From Cynocephalus volans (Eukaryota; Chordata; Mammalia; Dermoptera; Cynocephalidae): a DNA stretch of 64,000 nucleotides. Numbering within the stretch: position 1 is the first letter of the stretch; each line of letters starts with the position of its first letter. The stretch spans positions 17,660,501-17,724,500 of the forward strand of contig NC_084467.1 in the NCBI RefSeq assembly GCF_027409185.1, in the 5' to 3' direction. Of this stretch, positions 51,001 through 57,364 are shown one piece after another. A program made the translations under genes and the position numbers. The notes under the pieces are model-generated. The model searched no databases, was not told the origin of the DNA, and worked only from the letters and a program-made list of their open reading frames with translations.

Positions 51001-53574
51001 TTGCTTGGTGCTCTTAGGCACAGGGCTTGCCATCTCTGGGCCTCTATTTCTCCTTCTGCAAAGTGGATAAGCAGTCATCGCTGCACCACCTATCTGACAG
51101 GGCTGCTGTGAGTGTAAAGGAGACCATGAGAATACACCTTAAACTGCAAGGAGCTTCATAAGCAGGGAAGCACTTTGTAAATTGCAAAGAGCCGCCTCAC
51201 CTCTCAAGTATCACACAGATAGGCAGGATTCCTGTTCACAGACCAGGCGCCACGCCGGGCTTTCCTGACGCCCCCAACATGTCATGCCGTGTCTGTCCGC
51301 AGACCCACGACGGACAGTTCACCATCATGCAGCTAGTGGGCATGCTCAGAGGAGTGGGTGCCGGCATGCGCTACCTCTCAGACCTGGGCTACATCCACCG
51401 CGACCTGGCTGCCCGCAACGTCCTGGTTGACGGCAACCTGGTCTGCAAGGTGTCTGACTTCGGGCTCTCGCGGGTGTTGGAGGACGACCCCGATGCCGCC
51501 TACACCACCACGGTGCGTCGCCCACCCTCTTCCTGCTTGGCCAGGGAGGGGCAAAGTGGCACAGGGGGTGCTCTCCTGACCCAAGGCCCCACAATTCTTC
51601 CACATGTAGTTAAGTGAGGTTGGAAGTTTCAGGGTTGCCTTCAACCTGGGGCAGGTCCGGGCTATTGACTGACGTTTCCTCTTCTGGGAATGGAAACAAC
51701 CTTGACTGCCTTTCCTCTATCACCAGGTGGCCTGGGGAAACACCGGGGCTGGTCCCCACAGTCACTCACTCACTGGGAGACTTTTGGAGAGCTGGCATCT
51801 CCGAATCACACACAGACTCCACGTCTGTCTCTAAAACTTGACTAAAACACCAGCTTTTTCGAGTGTGTTCCGTGGAGATTTGGGCTCTTCTAGAGGTGCC
51901 TTAGGGGCTGCCTGAGAGTCAGGAGGCTGAGTGGGCAGGGGCTCGGGCCCCCAGCCTGGCCCCACTCAGAGCCTTCCCTTTGGATCTCCCGCTGAGCCCC
52001 TGAATAAGGTTTCATGTATAGGAAGGATTTTGTGATGGGGGGGGAGCTCTCTGAGCATCCTGCACTTGGGCAGTCGTTGCCGTTAACTAACACTTACTGA
52101 GCATCTACTATGTGCCCAACCCTCCACGCACTTGATTTTATTCAGTCCTCACAGCAGCTCCGTGAGGCTGGTCTCCCCTATCAGAACAGGTGCTCGTGGA
52201 AGGTGGAGGCTCGGAAGGTGGCAGGTCTCCTCCACTAGACTTGGAAACAGGACCCCAGTGTTCAGCTCCCTTACCCTTGTCATCCTTCAGTGCCCAGCCC
52301 CTGCCAGTCCGGGGCATCCTCTCGACACTTGTGTGTCATCACAGGGAGGGAAGATCCCCATCCGCTGGACAGCCCCCGAGGCCATTGCCTTCCGGACCTT
52401 CTCCTCGGCCAGCGACGTGTGGAGCTTTGGTGTGGTCATGTGGGAGGTGCTGGCCTATGGGGAGAGGCCCTACTGGAACATGACCAACCGTGACGTGAGT
52501 GCGGGGCCTGGCTGGGCAGAGGCGCTGTGGGGCTTTGGAGGGAGGGACGGGCGCAAGCCCAGTGCTGTGCCTGCCTCCAGGTCATCAGCTCCGTGGAGGA
52601 AGGATACCGCCTGCCTGCGCCCATGGGCTGCCCCCGTGCCCTGCACCAGCTCATGCTCGACTGTTGGCACAAGGACCGGGCCCAGCGGCCTCGCTTCTCA
52701 CAAATTGTCAGCGTCCTCGATGCACTGATCCGCAGCCCTGAGAGTCTCAGGGCCACAGCCACTGTCAGCAGGTGCCTGTGCCCACCCCAGCTCGGATGAG
52801 GCCTGGCTGCCATCCCAGCATTGCCCCAGACCAGCCCCTGCCCCACACAAGGCCCAGACTTCATCCAGGCCCTGGGACAGCTCTGCCCTGTCCCTAGACC
52901 AGACCCAGCCTGGGGCCCCAACTCCTGCCCTGCCTGAGCCCTTTCTTGGCACGCCCCCTTGCTGGGGTCTAGCCTCTCAGACCCCTGCTCACTGCTGGGC
53001 CTGGATGGAGGCTGAGGGTGGCCAGAGCCAGGGTCCCCGTGGAAGGCAGAGGCCCTGGCAGGCCACTTACCAAGGGCCCCTGTACCTCAGGTGCCCGCCC
53101 CCTGCCTTTGCCCAGAGCTGCTTTGACCTCCGAGGGGGCGGGGGCGGTGGAGGGGGCCTCACTGTGGGCGACTGGCTGGACTCCATCCGCATGGGCCGAT
53201 ACCGAGACCACTTTGCTGCTGGCGGTTACTCCTCTCTGGGCATGGTGCTGCGGATGAATGCTCAGTGAGTGAGGGGTTGTGCCTAGTGGCCCCTGTGGGG
53301 GTGGGGGGCATTGCAGCCGAAGTGCTGGGCTGGAGAGAGGGTGGGGAGCCAGAGGCAGGGCCACTGAGGTGGTGGCAGTTCCAAGGGATGGGCACGACCC
53401 TGTCTTCACGGCTCCCAACATTTCAGGTTAGCCTCGTCAGTACTACCCTTCCTTTGCAGGGACGTGCGTGCCCTGGGCATCACCCTCATGGGCCACCAGA
53501 AGAAGATCCTGGGCAGCATCCAGACCATGAGGGCCCAACTGACCAGCACCCAGGGGCCCCACCGGCACCTTTGA
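21983..53574 (+). CDS. EPHA8: EPHA8, ephrin type-A receptor 8 (receptor tyrosine kinase), 17 coding exons, 1005 aa
   Basis: Single-pass receptor tyrosine kinase that binds GPI-anchored ephrin-A ligands on neighbouring cells and signals in axon guidance and cell adhesion (family knowledge). Spliced CDS: 21983-22076, 27626-27690, 32126-32789, 40325-40480, 42722-43057, 46357-46481, 46564-46726, 47990-48083, 48866-48933, 49766-49930, 50115-50300, 50592-50653, 51303-51512, 52345-52494, 52581-52771, 53091-53264, 53460-53574. The sum is 3018 nt. All introns are GT-AG and all phases match. Domain order: signal peptide (1 to about 28), ligand-binding domain (about 31-205), cysteine-rich sushi/EGF-like region (to about 326), FN3 (327-438), FN3 (439-534), transmembrane helix (543-563), juxtamembrane tyrosines Y610 and Y616, kinase (about 635-896), SAM (about 930-994). 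Kinase motifs are intact: Gly loop IGSGESGEV (641-649), VAIK lysine K667, HRD aspartate D760, DFG D778. The protein matches human EPHA8 closely as I recall it, so the paralogue call is firm. Confidence 0.97.
22085..22104 (+). repeat. (CGG)6 microsatellite at the start of intron 1
   Basis: Six CGG units starting 9 bp after the exon 1 donor. A second CGG tract within 300 bp of the promoter one. Confidence 0.9.
22260..22960 (+). repeat. G-rich degenerate GGGGACAGAG-type repeat tract in intron 1
   Basis: A tract of some 700 bp with strong G-over-C asymmetry. Loosely repeated GGGGACAG and GGGACAGAGG units recur every 10-30 bp and are densest at 22290-22500. It looks like a decayed minisatellite. 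It lies directly downstream of the CpG island on the coding strand. Confidence 0.7.
23300..23590. repeat. Degenerate CACA/CATG low-complexity tract
   Basis: Decayed alternating purine-pyrimidine sequence (cacacg, atgcaca, catatatgca words) in intron 1. The His/Thr/Met-rich open frames across it are artefacts. Confidence 0.7.
24755..24870 (-). repeat. MIR fragment
   Basis: Reverse MIR: ctttcagatgaggaaactga, gggcttaagtgatctgc. Confidence 0.75.
26114..26240 (-). repeat. MIR-derived segment, copy A of a local pair
   Basis: Reverse MIR end with derived bases (gggacttacccaaggacaca, gcagttagagacagagct, tttcttaacagtttagtgca). It shares many non-consensus positions with 27761-27870 on the other side of exon 2. 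Confidence 0.75.
26265..26326 (+). repeat. (GA)n microsatellite
   Basis: About 31 uninterrupted GA units, one of the purest simple repeats in the window. Long purine tract in EPHA8 intron 1. Confidence 0.97.
26380..26490 (-). repeat. MIR fragment
   Basis: Reverse MIR: cttcttaaccctcatccaac, ccattttacagatgaggaaa. Confidence 0.8.
26497..26575. mobile_element. Palindromic mariner-like MITE, copy 2 (intron 1)
   Basis: Arms 26502-26523 and 26549-26570 form an inverted repeat (TACTTCAAAAAGTTCGTGG and its complement, one mismatch) around a 25-bp centre. The centre is the reverse complement of that in copy 1, apart from two or so changes. It lies within the EPHA8 primary transcript. Confidence 0.8.
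26845..27000 (+). repeat. MIR SINE
   Basis: Forward MIR: cttctctgaggctcagttct, ttcatctgtaaaatggaaat, cacacagtaggtgctcac. Confidence 0.85.
27040..27340 (-). repeat. MIR/L2-type old repeat
   Basis: Reverse MIR: tcccattttatagagaagga, aagggacttgccccagagac, acacagctcctgagtggcag. The left part (27040-27170) resembles an MIR or L2 start. Confidence 0.7.
27626..27690 (+). CDS. EPHA8: EPHA8 coding exon 2: start of ligand-binding domain
   Basis: Short 65-nt exon typical of Eph genes. It follows a pyrimidine-rich acceptor ending tttacag. It encodes [19 protein letters not shown] and two or three more residues, the conserved first strand of the Eph globular ligand-binding domain. Donor GGG|gtgagt; phase 0. 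Confidence 0.96.
27761..27870 (-). repeat. MIR-derived segment, copy B of a local pair
   Basis: Near copy of 26114-26240: the block aagggacttacccaaggac plus acacagcagttagagacaga is identical in both. It begins 71 bp after exon 2. Confidence 0.75.
28340..28550 (+). repeat. MIR SINE
   Basis: Forward MIR: gatcccagctctgccatcaa, tctcagtttccctgtctgta, gtgcctggcacgcggtgagc. Confidence 0.85.
29021..29056 (+). repeat. Perfect tandem duplication, 18 bp x 2
   Basis: gacctcctcgtttgtagc occurs twice without a gap in intron 2. It contains a CpG. Probably a recent slippage event. Confidence 0.95.
29090..29455 (-). repeat. Two reverse MIR fragments
   Basis: At 29110-29200, accaatgagaaaccggcagc and cagagaggttaagcaa. 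At 29325-29455, ccagtgcctcattcaatcct and cgacagatgagagag. Confidence 0.6.
29690..29830. promoter_or_regulatory. Candidate conserved non-coding block in intron 2
   Basis: Non-repetitive run with homeodomain-like GATTAATTTATCTGG and CCATTAATTGTGACAATGAC, plus AGACAGGGAGCAGCTGGC (E-box CAGCTG). No repeat family recognised. Inference only. Confidence 0.3.
30731..31440 (-). mobile_element. L1M LINE 3' fragment
   Basis: Reverse complement of an old mammalian L1 3' end: attgtggtaaaatacacata, caccatctccagaac-type words, ccccctggcaaccaccattc-like, ctgaataatatcccgttgta, tgaacatgggtgtacacata and gaggaactgtcacactgttt. It carries the 3'UTR and the end of ORF2 with no intact frame. Confidence 0.9.
31825..31925 (+). 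repeat. MIR fragment
   Basis: Forward MIR: agctttggcatcagacaggc, tatgtttcctcatctgtaaa. Confidence 0.7.
32126..32789 (+). CDS. EPHA8: EPHA8 coding exon 3: most of ligand-binding domain and first cysteine-rich part
   Basis: The 664-nt exon is the large third exon conserved across Eph genes. It starts [19 protein letters not shown] and carries the ephrin-binding beta-sandwich with its conserved cysteines (DCNS, GTCKET, DIGACLA). It continues into the sushi/EGF-like cysteine-rich region ([27 protein letters not shown]). It is GC- and CpG-rich compared with the flanking introns. Acceptor tgcccacag; donor GTGG|gtgagc; phase 1. Confidence 0.98.
32979..33047 (+). repeat. (GT)n microsatellite
   Basis: About 33 GT units with a single TC interruption near 32991, starting about 190 bp after the exon 3 donor. 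The purest dinucleotide run here after the GA tract. Confidence 0.97.
33205..33420 (-). repeat. MIR SINE, near full length
   Basis: Reverse MIR: ttctaagcactttccatata, ggttttacagatgaggagac, aaggtcacacagctaggaaa. One of the best-kept MIRs here. Confidence 0.92.
34590..34740 (-). repeat. MIR SINE
   Basis: Reverse MIR: tttcattttacaaatgggga, aactgagacgcaagaggtag, cacagctggtgagacttggg. Confidence 0.8.
34830..35130 (-). repeat. L2 and MIR fragments
   Basis: L2 3' end in reverse (34890-34990: gagcatctgctgtgtccct, acagtagatgctcaatagat), then reverse MIR (35030-35130: ccccattttacaggtgacaa, gactgggatctgatccc). Confidence 0.65.
36780..37280. promoter_or_regulatory. Candidate enhancer block in intron 3
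   Basis: About 500 bp without recognisable repeats, alternating GC-rich and AT-rich parts. AT-rich edges carry AGAATTAATTTCC, CCATTAATTCC, CTTATTAAAGATTATTTTA and GGATTAATCTGG (homeodomain/OTX-like). The middle has a MEIS-type TGACAG. It looks like constrained non-coding DNA; function not shown. Confidence 0.4.
37485..37695 (-). repeat. MIR SINE
   Basis: Reverse MIR: gtgccagacactgtcctgtc, ccattttacagatgagtaaa, catatagctgaggtaaag. Confidence 0.85.
37791..37851 (+). repeat. 35-bp-period duplication
   Basis: The 26-mer beginning ttccttgagagcaggaccag occurs at 37791-37816 and again, identical, at 37826-37851. Confidence 0.95.
38660..39185 (-). repeat. L2-type LINE fragment
   Basis: Reverse L2 3' region: agatgaataaggcagcctt-like start, then gcaaaggccctgaggcagga and gaatgccaggtttatt. 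Same family as the element at 1170-2115. Confidence 0.6.
39190..39480 (+). repeat. L2 LINE 3' end
   Basis: Forward L2: attcctgctgcctggagtgt, tccttcagaacacagctccc, cccgaggggtctcattcatg, gtggttgactgaatggatga. Opposite orientation to its neighbour at 38660-39185. Confidence 0.8.
40325..40480 (+). CDS. EPHA8: EPHA8 coding exon 4: EGF-like cysteine-rich region
   Basis: 156-nt exon beginning [19 protein letters not shown] and ending SSACT. The regular cysteine spacing ([25 protein letters not shown]) is the Eph EGF-like/TNFR-like module between the ligand-binding domain and the fibronectin repeats. Acceptor cctccacag; donor ACCC|gtgagt; phase 1. Confidence 0.97.
40960..41310 (+). repeat. TG/CG-rich low-complexity stretch in intron 4
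   Basis: Decayed alternating TG, TGCG and GTGTGC words over about 350 bp, without a pure run. Confidence 0.65.
42722..43057 (+). CDS. EPHA8: EPHA8 coding exon 5: first fibronectin type III domain
   Basis: 336-nt exon encoding [20 protein letters not shown] through VVNITTNQA, one complete FN3 module (residues about 327-438). N-glycosylation sequons are visible at NGT, NYS and NIT. Donor GGCAG|gtaggc; phase 1. If this donor is skipped the frame stays open into intron 5 and stops at 43218 (see findings). Confidence 0.97.
43285..43450 (+). repeat. MIR SINE
   Basis: Forward MIR: aatgggaatagtagtaccta, cagcacctggctcttggta, acatgctcaataaatgtcat. Confidence 0.85.
43451..46356 (+). other. EPHA8: EPHA8 intron 5, remainder
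   Basis: No gene recognised. Holds a reverse L2 fragment at 45475-45600 (agcatttattgggcacctac, tgcagtccctgccctcaag). The rest (43500-45470) is old, GC-rich and C-rich sequence with a MIR-like piece near 43720-43830. Confidence 0.6.
46357..46481 (+). CDS. EPHA8: EPHA8 coding exon 6: second FN3 domain, first half
   Basis: 125-nt exon encoding [20 protein letters not shown] through [10 protein letters not shown]. Acceptor cctccccag. The donor AAG|gtgccc is weak against the GTRAGT consensus, yet the joined frame into exon 7 ([10 protein letters not shown]) is right and matches the family. Confidence 0.95.
46564..46726 (+). CDS. EPHA8: EPHA8 coding exon 7: second FN3 domain, second half
   Basis: 163-nt exon encoding [20 protein letters not shown] through [12 protein letters not shown]. 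It completes FN3-2 with the signature [19 protein letters not shown]. It is separated from exon 6 by only 82 bp. Donor CCCC|gtgagt; phase 1. Confidence 0.97.
47185..47343 (-). mobile_element. MER5-type hAT-Charlie remnant
   Basis: Typical interior and end: aggccccactccagcccttc, tgaatcagaagccctggggg, then ggggaaccactg at the terminus. The left end is lost. Confidence 0.75.
47990..48083 (+). CDS. EPHA8: EPHA8 coding exon 8: transmembrane helix
   Basis: 94-nt exon encoding RPRYDTRT, a 21-residue hydrophobic helix (IVWICLTL through LLICK, residues 543-563) and the basic stop-transfer KKR. Acceptor cccctgcag; donor AAGAG|gtgagt; phase 2. Confidence 0.97.
48170..48365 (-). repeat. MIR SINE
   Basis: Reverse MIR: ccgtctcatttaatcctaat, ttttgcaggtgagtaaattg, aaagtcacacagctgatagg. 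Confidence 0.88.
48866..48933 (+). CDS. EPHA8: EPHA8 coding exon 9: proximal juxtamembrane
   Basis: 68-nt exon encoding [20 protein letters not shown] and GQ, the acidic juxtamembrane start shared by Eph receptors. Acceptor ctccatag; donor CAGG|gtgagt; phase 1. Confidence 0.96.
49766..49930 (+). CDS. EPHA8: EPHA8 coding exon 10: juxtamembrane tyrosines and start of kinase
   Basis: 165-nt exon. It opens with the proline-rich [16 protein letters not shown] segment, which is peculiar to EphA8. The two juxtamembrane tyrosines follow ([14 protein letters not shown]610 and Y616), the autophosphorylation and SH2-docking sites in the family. It ends in [15 protein letters not shown], the start of the kinase glycine loop. 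Donor TCCG|gtgagc; phase 1. Confidence 0.97.
50115..50300 (+). CDS. EPHA8: EPHA8 coding exon 11: kinase N-lobe
   Basis: 186-nt exon carrying the rest of the glycine loop (GESGEVCYG), the ATP-anchoring VAIKALK lysine (K667), the alpha-C region [20 protein letters not shown] and GVVTRG. As I recall, human EPHA8 has Asp where this sequence has Glu645. Acceptor gggtctgcag; donor CGCG|gtaggt. Confidence 0.97.
50592..50653 (+). CDS. EPHA8: EPHA8 coding exon 12: kinase hinge
   Basis: 62-nt exon encoding [20 protein letters not shown], the hinge between the kinase lobes with gatekeeper threonine in VTEYMENG. Acceptor cccctccccag; donor AGG|gtgcgt; phase 0. Confidence 0.96.
50980..51200 (+). repeat. 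MIR SINE in intron 12
   Basis: Forward MIR: cttgccatctctgggcctct, atttctccttctgcaaagtg, gggctgctgtgagtgtaaag. Confidence 0.75.
51303..51512 (+). CDS. EPHA8: EPHA8 coding exon 13: kinase catalytic loop and DFG
   Basis: 210-nt exon from [20 protein letters not shown] to [10 protein letters not shown]. It contains the catalytic loop IHRDLAARN (D760, N765) and the metal-binding DFG (D778), so the enzyme should be active. The activation-loop tyrosine is in AAYTTT. Acceptor gtccgcag; donor ACG|gtgcgt; phase 0. Confidence 0.97.
52080..52165 (-). repeat. MIR fragment in intron 13
   Basis: Reverse MIR 3' end: ctgagcatctactatgtgcc, ttattcagtcctcacagcag. Confidence 0.7.
52345..52494 (+). CDS. EPHA8: EPHA8 coding exon 14: activation segment to alpha-F
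   Basis: 150-nt exon encoding [20 protein letters not shown] through YWNMTNRD. It holds the APE motif and the DVWSFG alpha-F signature. Acceptor catcacag; donor GAC|gtgagt; phase 0. It lies only 86 bp from exon 15. Confidence 0.97.
52581..52771 (+). CDS. EPHA8: EPHA8 coding exon 15: kinase C-lobe end
   Basis: 191-nt exon encoding [20 protein letters not shown] through [10 protein letters not shown]. It includes [20 protein letters not shown], the conserved Arg region closing the tyrosine kinase fold. Donor AG|gtgcct is weak; phase 2. The phase fits exon 16. Confidence 0.96.
53091..53264 (+). CDS. EPHA8: EPHA8 coding exon 16: linker and SAM domain, first part
   Basis: 174-nt exon starting [16 protein letters not shown], then a run of eight glycines, then [20 protein letters not shown], the SAM domain start. 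The glycine run is part of the kinase-SAM linker; human has a Ser in this run as I recall. Donor CA|gtgagt; phase 2. Confidence 0.96.
53460..53574 (+). CDS. EPHA8: EPHA8 coding exon 17: end of SAM and C terminus
   Basis: 115-nt coding part of the last exon: [20 protein letters not shown], then [17 protein letters not shown] and TGA at 53572-53574. GHQKKIL is the last SAM helix. Acceptor cctttgcag. Confidence 0.97.
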
Positions 53575-55475
53575 CTTGTAGCCAGTGGGACCCAGGCAGC
53601 AAACAAGCCAGCGCCAGGCTGTGTCAGTGGTCAGAGGACTTGCAGGAGTGCCAGGGGTCGGGCAGCCCCAGGCCTCTGCACCTCCTTGGCTGCCGTCCTC
53701 TCAGGCGCTAGGAAGGCTGAAGGCACGACTACAGGACCCAGAGTTTTCAGGGGTCAGGCGCCTGTAAAGGGGCTTTTGGTGTCCAATATGGCTGGGCCAC
53801 CTGCCCCCCAGGGCAGAGGACCCTCTCTCTTCCAGAGCCTGGGACCTCGGGGCCACAGAGTCCAACAGAGACATTGCTCACCTGCCTCTGTGTGTGTGTG
53901 CGTGCGTGTGTGTGCATGTGTGTGTGCGTGCACCCATGGGGTGTGTTCCCATGAGGTCGTGGAGCCCATGCAAACAATGTGTGATCACATGTATGTGTCC
54001 ACCCAGTCAGGTCTCAGCATGGATGTCTGCACGTTATGATGTGTATACTCATCCGTTAAGGCTGGGGGCACTTATGCGTGACTACAGATGATGTGTCATG
54101 AATGAGGAGGTGTGTCATAACCGTGTGAGTAGGGAATGTGGTGTGGCACTGCCCAGGTCCCAGCACCATGGGGACTGGGGAGAGGCTCCTGCCCACCCCC
54201 TCCCATGTCTGGAGGCTGTAGCTGGGGCCACTCTGAACCGCACCAGCACCAGGCCCACCCTTGACTCTGCCTGGGTGAGCCCACCCCCGGCTGTATCTCA
54301 GGTCTGGGCCCTCCCTCTAGCTGGGGGGACACCTGCAGCTTCCACCAGCTTCCACCGCTGCTTCAACGGGAAAACAGGGTTCCTGGCCAGTCCTGCTGGC
54401 CCCTCTTGTGTAGGCATCACTGCAGAGCCCATGAGATGCCCTTGGCTGGACTTGGCTGCCTGGCCAAGGCCAGGCGCCCGTCAGCTTCCCTCCAGTTTCT
54501 GACACCTCCCTCCACAGCCCCAGTCTCCTCACCATGAGGTCCCCTTGCCAACCTCTCACTGCACAGCCCTGCCCTGCCTGCTGCCCCCAAACCTGGGATC
54601 AGGGATCATAAGATCCTGGCTTCTCTGCCCCAGGTCCATCCCTTCCTGTACCATATGGGAAGACTGAGGTCTGGAGAGGGGGGATTGCTTGTCTAAGGTC
54701 AATGGCAACCAAATTTCAGAATTGGGGCCTTCTGCCTCCCAGCCCAGCACTCTTCTCCCCATACACCATCCCGGAGGGCTGTGGGTGGGAGGGGGCCCAG
54801 GACGCCCCTCCCCTTTCACAGAGTGACCCTCCCCCTTACGGCCCACCAGGGTATGTAAATATCTTTTTCTACCATGTCAGAATATTTTTTCTTCACTCCT
54901 GACAATGCAAAAATGGTCTTCAAAGCACATAAAAAGCACCCAGGGTGAGAAATCTTCATCCCAGGGGACATTTGGCAGGCAGGGCCCAAGGAACCCCACC
55001 GGGTACCCCCCACCCCCGCCAGCCCCAGAGGGAGGGGCAAGCCCAGCTCCCCAGCCCTGCCCCATCTCTAACACAGCTATCCCGCGGACACACCAGCACT
55101 GAGCCCCCTCTCCCTCCTGCAATAATTTGGGGAGTCTCAGCCCCTTCCAGGTGCCGCGGTCAGCACTCTCCACCTCTATATATTATATTACTATATAGCT
55201 GAGCTGTTCTTCCTTCCTATGGAAGTTGGAAACATGGTCAGGACACGATCAGGGGAGGACCCTGTCTTCCTCCCCACCCCCACCCCACTCTCACCTGGTT
55301 TCTGGGCTCTGGATCCTCATAATCACGGGGGCACAGTGGGTCTGGCACTTGCAAAAGTGTGGTCACTGCTTCAGTGGGGGGTCCCTCTCAAGGTCCCAGG
55401 GATCTGCCTCTCTGTGGTTGCCATCCTGAGTCTTGAACTTACCCACAATGAGAATAAATTCTGCCTCGTTATTGC
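53575..55475 (+). other. EPHA8: EPHA8 3' untranslated region
   Basis: About 1.9 kb from the TGA to the polyadenylation signal, with no intervening good poly(A) signal seen. It contains a TG/CG dinucleotide-rich stretch near 53888-53940 and AT-rich pieces near 54850-54900 and 55160-55200. The exact 3' end is inferred from the AATAAA. Confidence 0.8.
55453..55458 (+). terminator. EPHA8: Polyadenylation signal AATAAA of EPHA8
   Basis: Canonical AATAAA about 1.88 kb after the stop. It is followed about 30 bases later by a long T tract with TG-rich surroundings (55480-55515), fitting a downstream U/GU-rich element. Cleavage is expected near 55470-55480. Confidence 0.85.
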
Positions 55476-55540
55476 CTATGTCTCCCTTTTTTTTTTTTTT
55501 CCTATGTCTACAACCTTGACATCTGGTGGGGAAGGAGCAA

Positions 55541-55578
55541 CCTTAGTAGTAGTAGTAGTATTAGTAGCAGTAGCAGCT
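55541..55578 (+). repeat. (AGT)n/(AGC) trinucleotide repeat
   Basis: tagtagtagtagtagtatta then gtagcagtagcagc, just beyond the EPHA8 3' end. Confidence 0.9.
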
Positions 55579-55768
55579 ACTGAGCCCCTACTGTATGCAT
55601 TCCATTCATTTTATCCCTCTGTCTCATCTATTCCAGGAGGTAGGATTAGTGTACCCATTTTACATATGGGGAAGCTGAGTCTCAGAGGCCAACTTGCCTA
55701 CAGTCAAGTATGGGTGGAGGATGAATCAGAACCCAGGTTTGTCCAACTCTAAAGCCCATGGTCTGCTA
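55572..55768 (-). repeat. MIR SINE
   Basis: Reverse MIR: ctactgagcccctactgtat, ccattttacatatggggaag, gaacccaggtttgtccaact. Confidence 0.85.
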
Positions 55769-56289
55769 GGAAGTGCCCCTATAGACCCAAATTCTCTTTT
55801 CCAAGACGTACAGATGGTGCTCCACACTGGAGCACAATCGCTTTCCGCTGGGCACTGCCCTTGCCTCGAGTTCTCTTGGGGTAGAAAGACACCCCCTAGA
55901 GGAGGAATACATGAGGAAGGAACATTTCGTCGGAACAGCGTCCTCAGGATGAAGGATCCATTGGGAGACCTGGGTGCTGTGGGGCAGGGAGGGGAGACAG
56001 GGTGTGAGCATCTTTCATGGTTACATCAAGGAGCTGAGGACCCACCTCTGCTCTGGGGGAGAGGACACAGCAGCAGGAACCAGGGTGGTGGCATCAGGGG
56101 ATAGAGGCAGAGCAGAACCCAACTATGGGCATTTGAGCCAATGGCTCAGACATTTGGGGAAGGTGCCACTGGGGTCTTAGAGATGAGCAGATAAATGATC
56201 TCCAGCTATGGGGAGGGTCTTCATTCCTGTATCTCCCTTAAATTGGGAAAATGGGAACAGGGAGAAAAGACCTTTACTGCATTTCCTGT

Positions 56290-56460
56290 GTTGTCTCGCT
56301 AACAATCACAATAGCCCTGTGAGACTGGGAATATTATCTCTATCTAACAGAGGGGCAAAAGCATGCTTGGAGAGGCCAATGTCCCACATGGCAGGACCAG
56401 CTTGTAAAGCTAGATCTGATTTCAAGCCAGCTGTGTTTCCCCTGAAACTTCTAACTCAGC
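56290..56460 (-). repeat. MIR fragment
   Basis: Reverse MIR: caatagccctgtgagactgg, then a MIR-like middle with cagaggggcaaa and a diverged end. Confidence 0.55.
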
Positions 56461-56539
56461 TCGAGGCCCCCTCCCCACATACCATCTGTTACCCGTGAGG
56501 AAAGACCTAGTACTGCACACTTCTCTTCCCTTAAGGACC

Positions 56540-56850
56540 AATCATCGAATCTTACTGAACACCTGCTATGTGCTGGGTGCCACTGGGGTGCGACAATGAA
56601 TGAGATGCAGCCCTTCTCTTCAGAAGCTCAGAGACTAGGTGGAGGCCCAGAGTGTACAAAGGAGGCTCCCTCAATCAGATCCAATGTGATCTCAGTGTCC
56701 AGGAAATGAGGCACGCAGAAGGGTTAGAGGAGCTCAGAAACAGCCTGGAGGGCCACGGCTGTCATGGAGGTCTTCCTGGAGGAGGAAGCATTTCAATTTC
56801 AGTTGAATGTTAAAGGATGAAAAGGTTTGGAGGTTCATTTTCTAGGCAGC
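56540..56850 (-). repeat. L2 LINE 3' fragment
   Basis: Reverse L2: ttactgaacacctgctatgt, gctgggtgccactggggtgc, cttcctggaggaggaagcat. Confidence 0.75.
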
Positions 56851-57252
56851 CCCCTGTGCGAGGCACAGAATGCAGAGCAGAGGAAGAATACAGCCCGAGG
56901 AGAAATAGACCACGCCATGGACGGCGAGCCCCACCCCACAAAGCTGGCTGTTCCCCTCCAATTTAATCTGTACATTTTATTTCCAATAAAAATCACAGTA
57001 GGGTTTTCCCTCCAACTTGACAAGATCATTCCAAAATATATATGGAATAATAAAGAACCCAGAATAGCCAAGAAAATTTTGAAGAAGAGGAGGAAGAGGA
57101 AGAGTAAAGGAACCCCACCCTACCAGGTATCACTAGTTACTATGCAGCTTTAACAATTAAAATGGGGGCTTTGGGTCCCAGGAATAGATCAACTGATAAA
57201 AAGAACAGAGAAGAATGCCTAGGAACAGATCCAAATAAACCTGAGAGTTTTG

Positions 57253-57364
57253 TGAGCACCACGCTCAGCCAGTGAGCGAACCGGCCATCCGTATATGGGA
57301 TCCGAACCCGGGGCCTTGGTGTTCTCAGCACCACACTCTCCCGAGTGAGCCACAGGCCGGCCCC
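57253..57364 (-). mobile_element. Dimeric tRNA-Ile-derived SINE (CYN-like)
   Basis: On the minus strand two tRNA-Ile-like heads lie in tandem. The first reads GGCCGGCCTGTGGCTCACTC and later GGTTCGGATCCC; the second reads GGCCGGTTCGCTCACTGGC and stops short, with no B box or tail. A perfect 17-bp target duplication (taaacctgagagttttg, 57236-57252 and 57365-57381) proves insertion into the L1. Confidence 0.88.

Noticed and set aside
56827..57153. 108-codon open frame rich in Lys/Arg
   Set aside because: It is a broken remnant of L1 ORF2, not a host gene.
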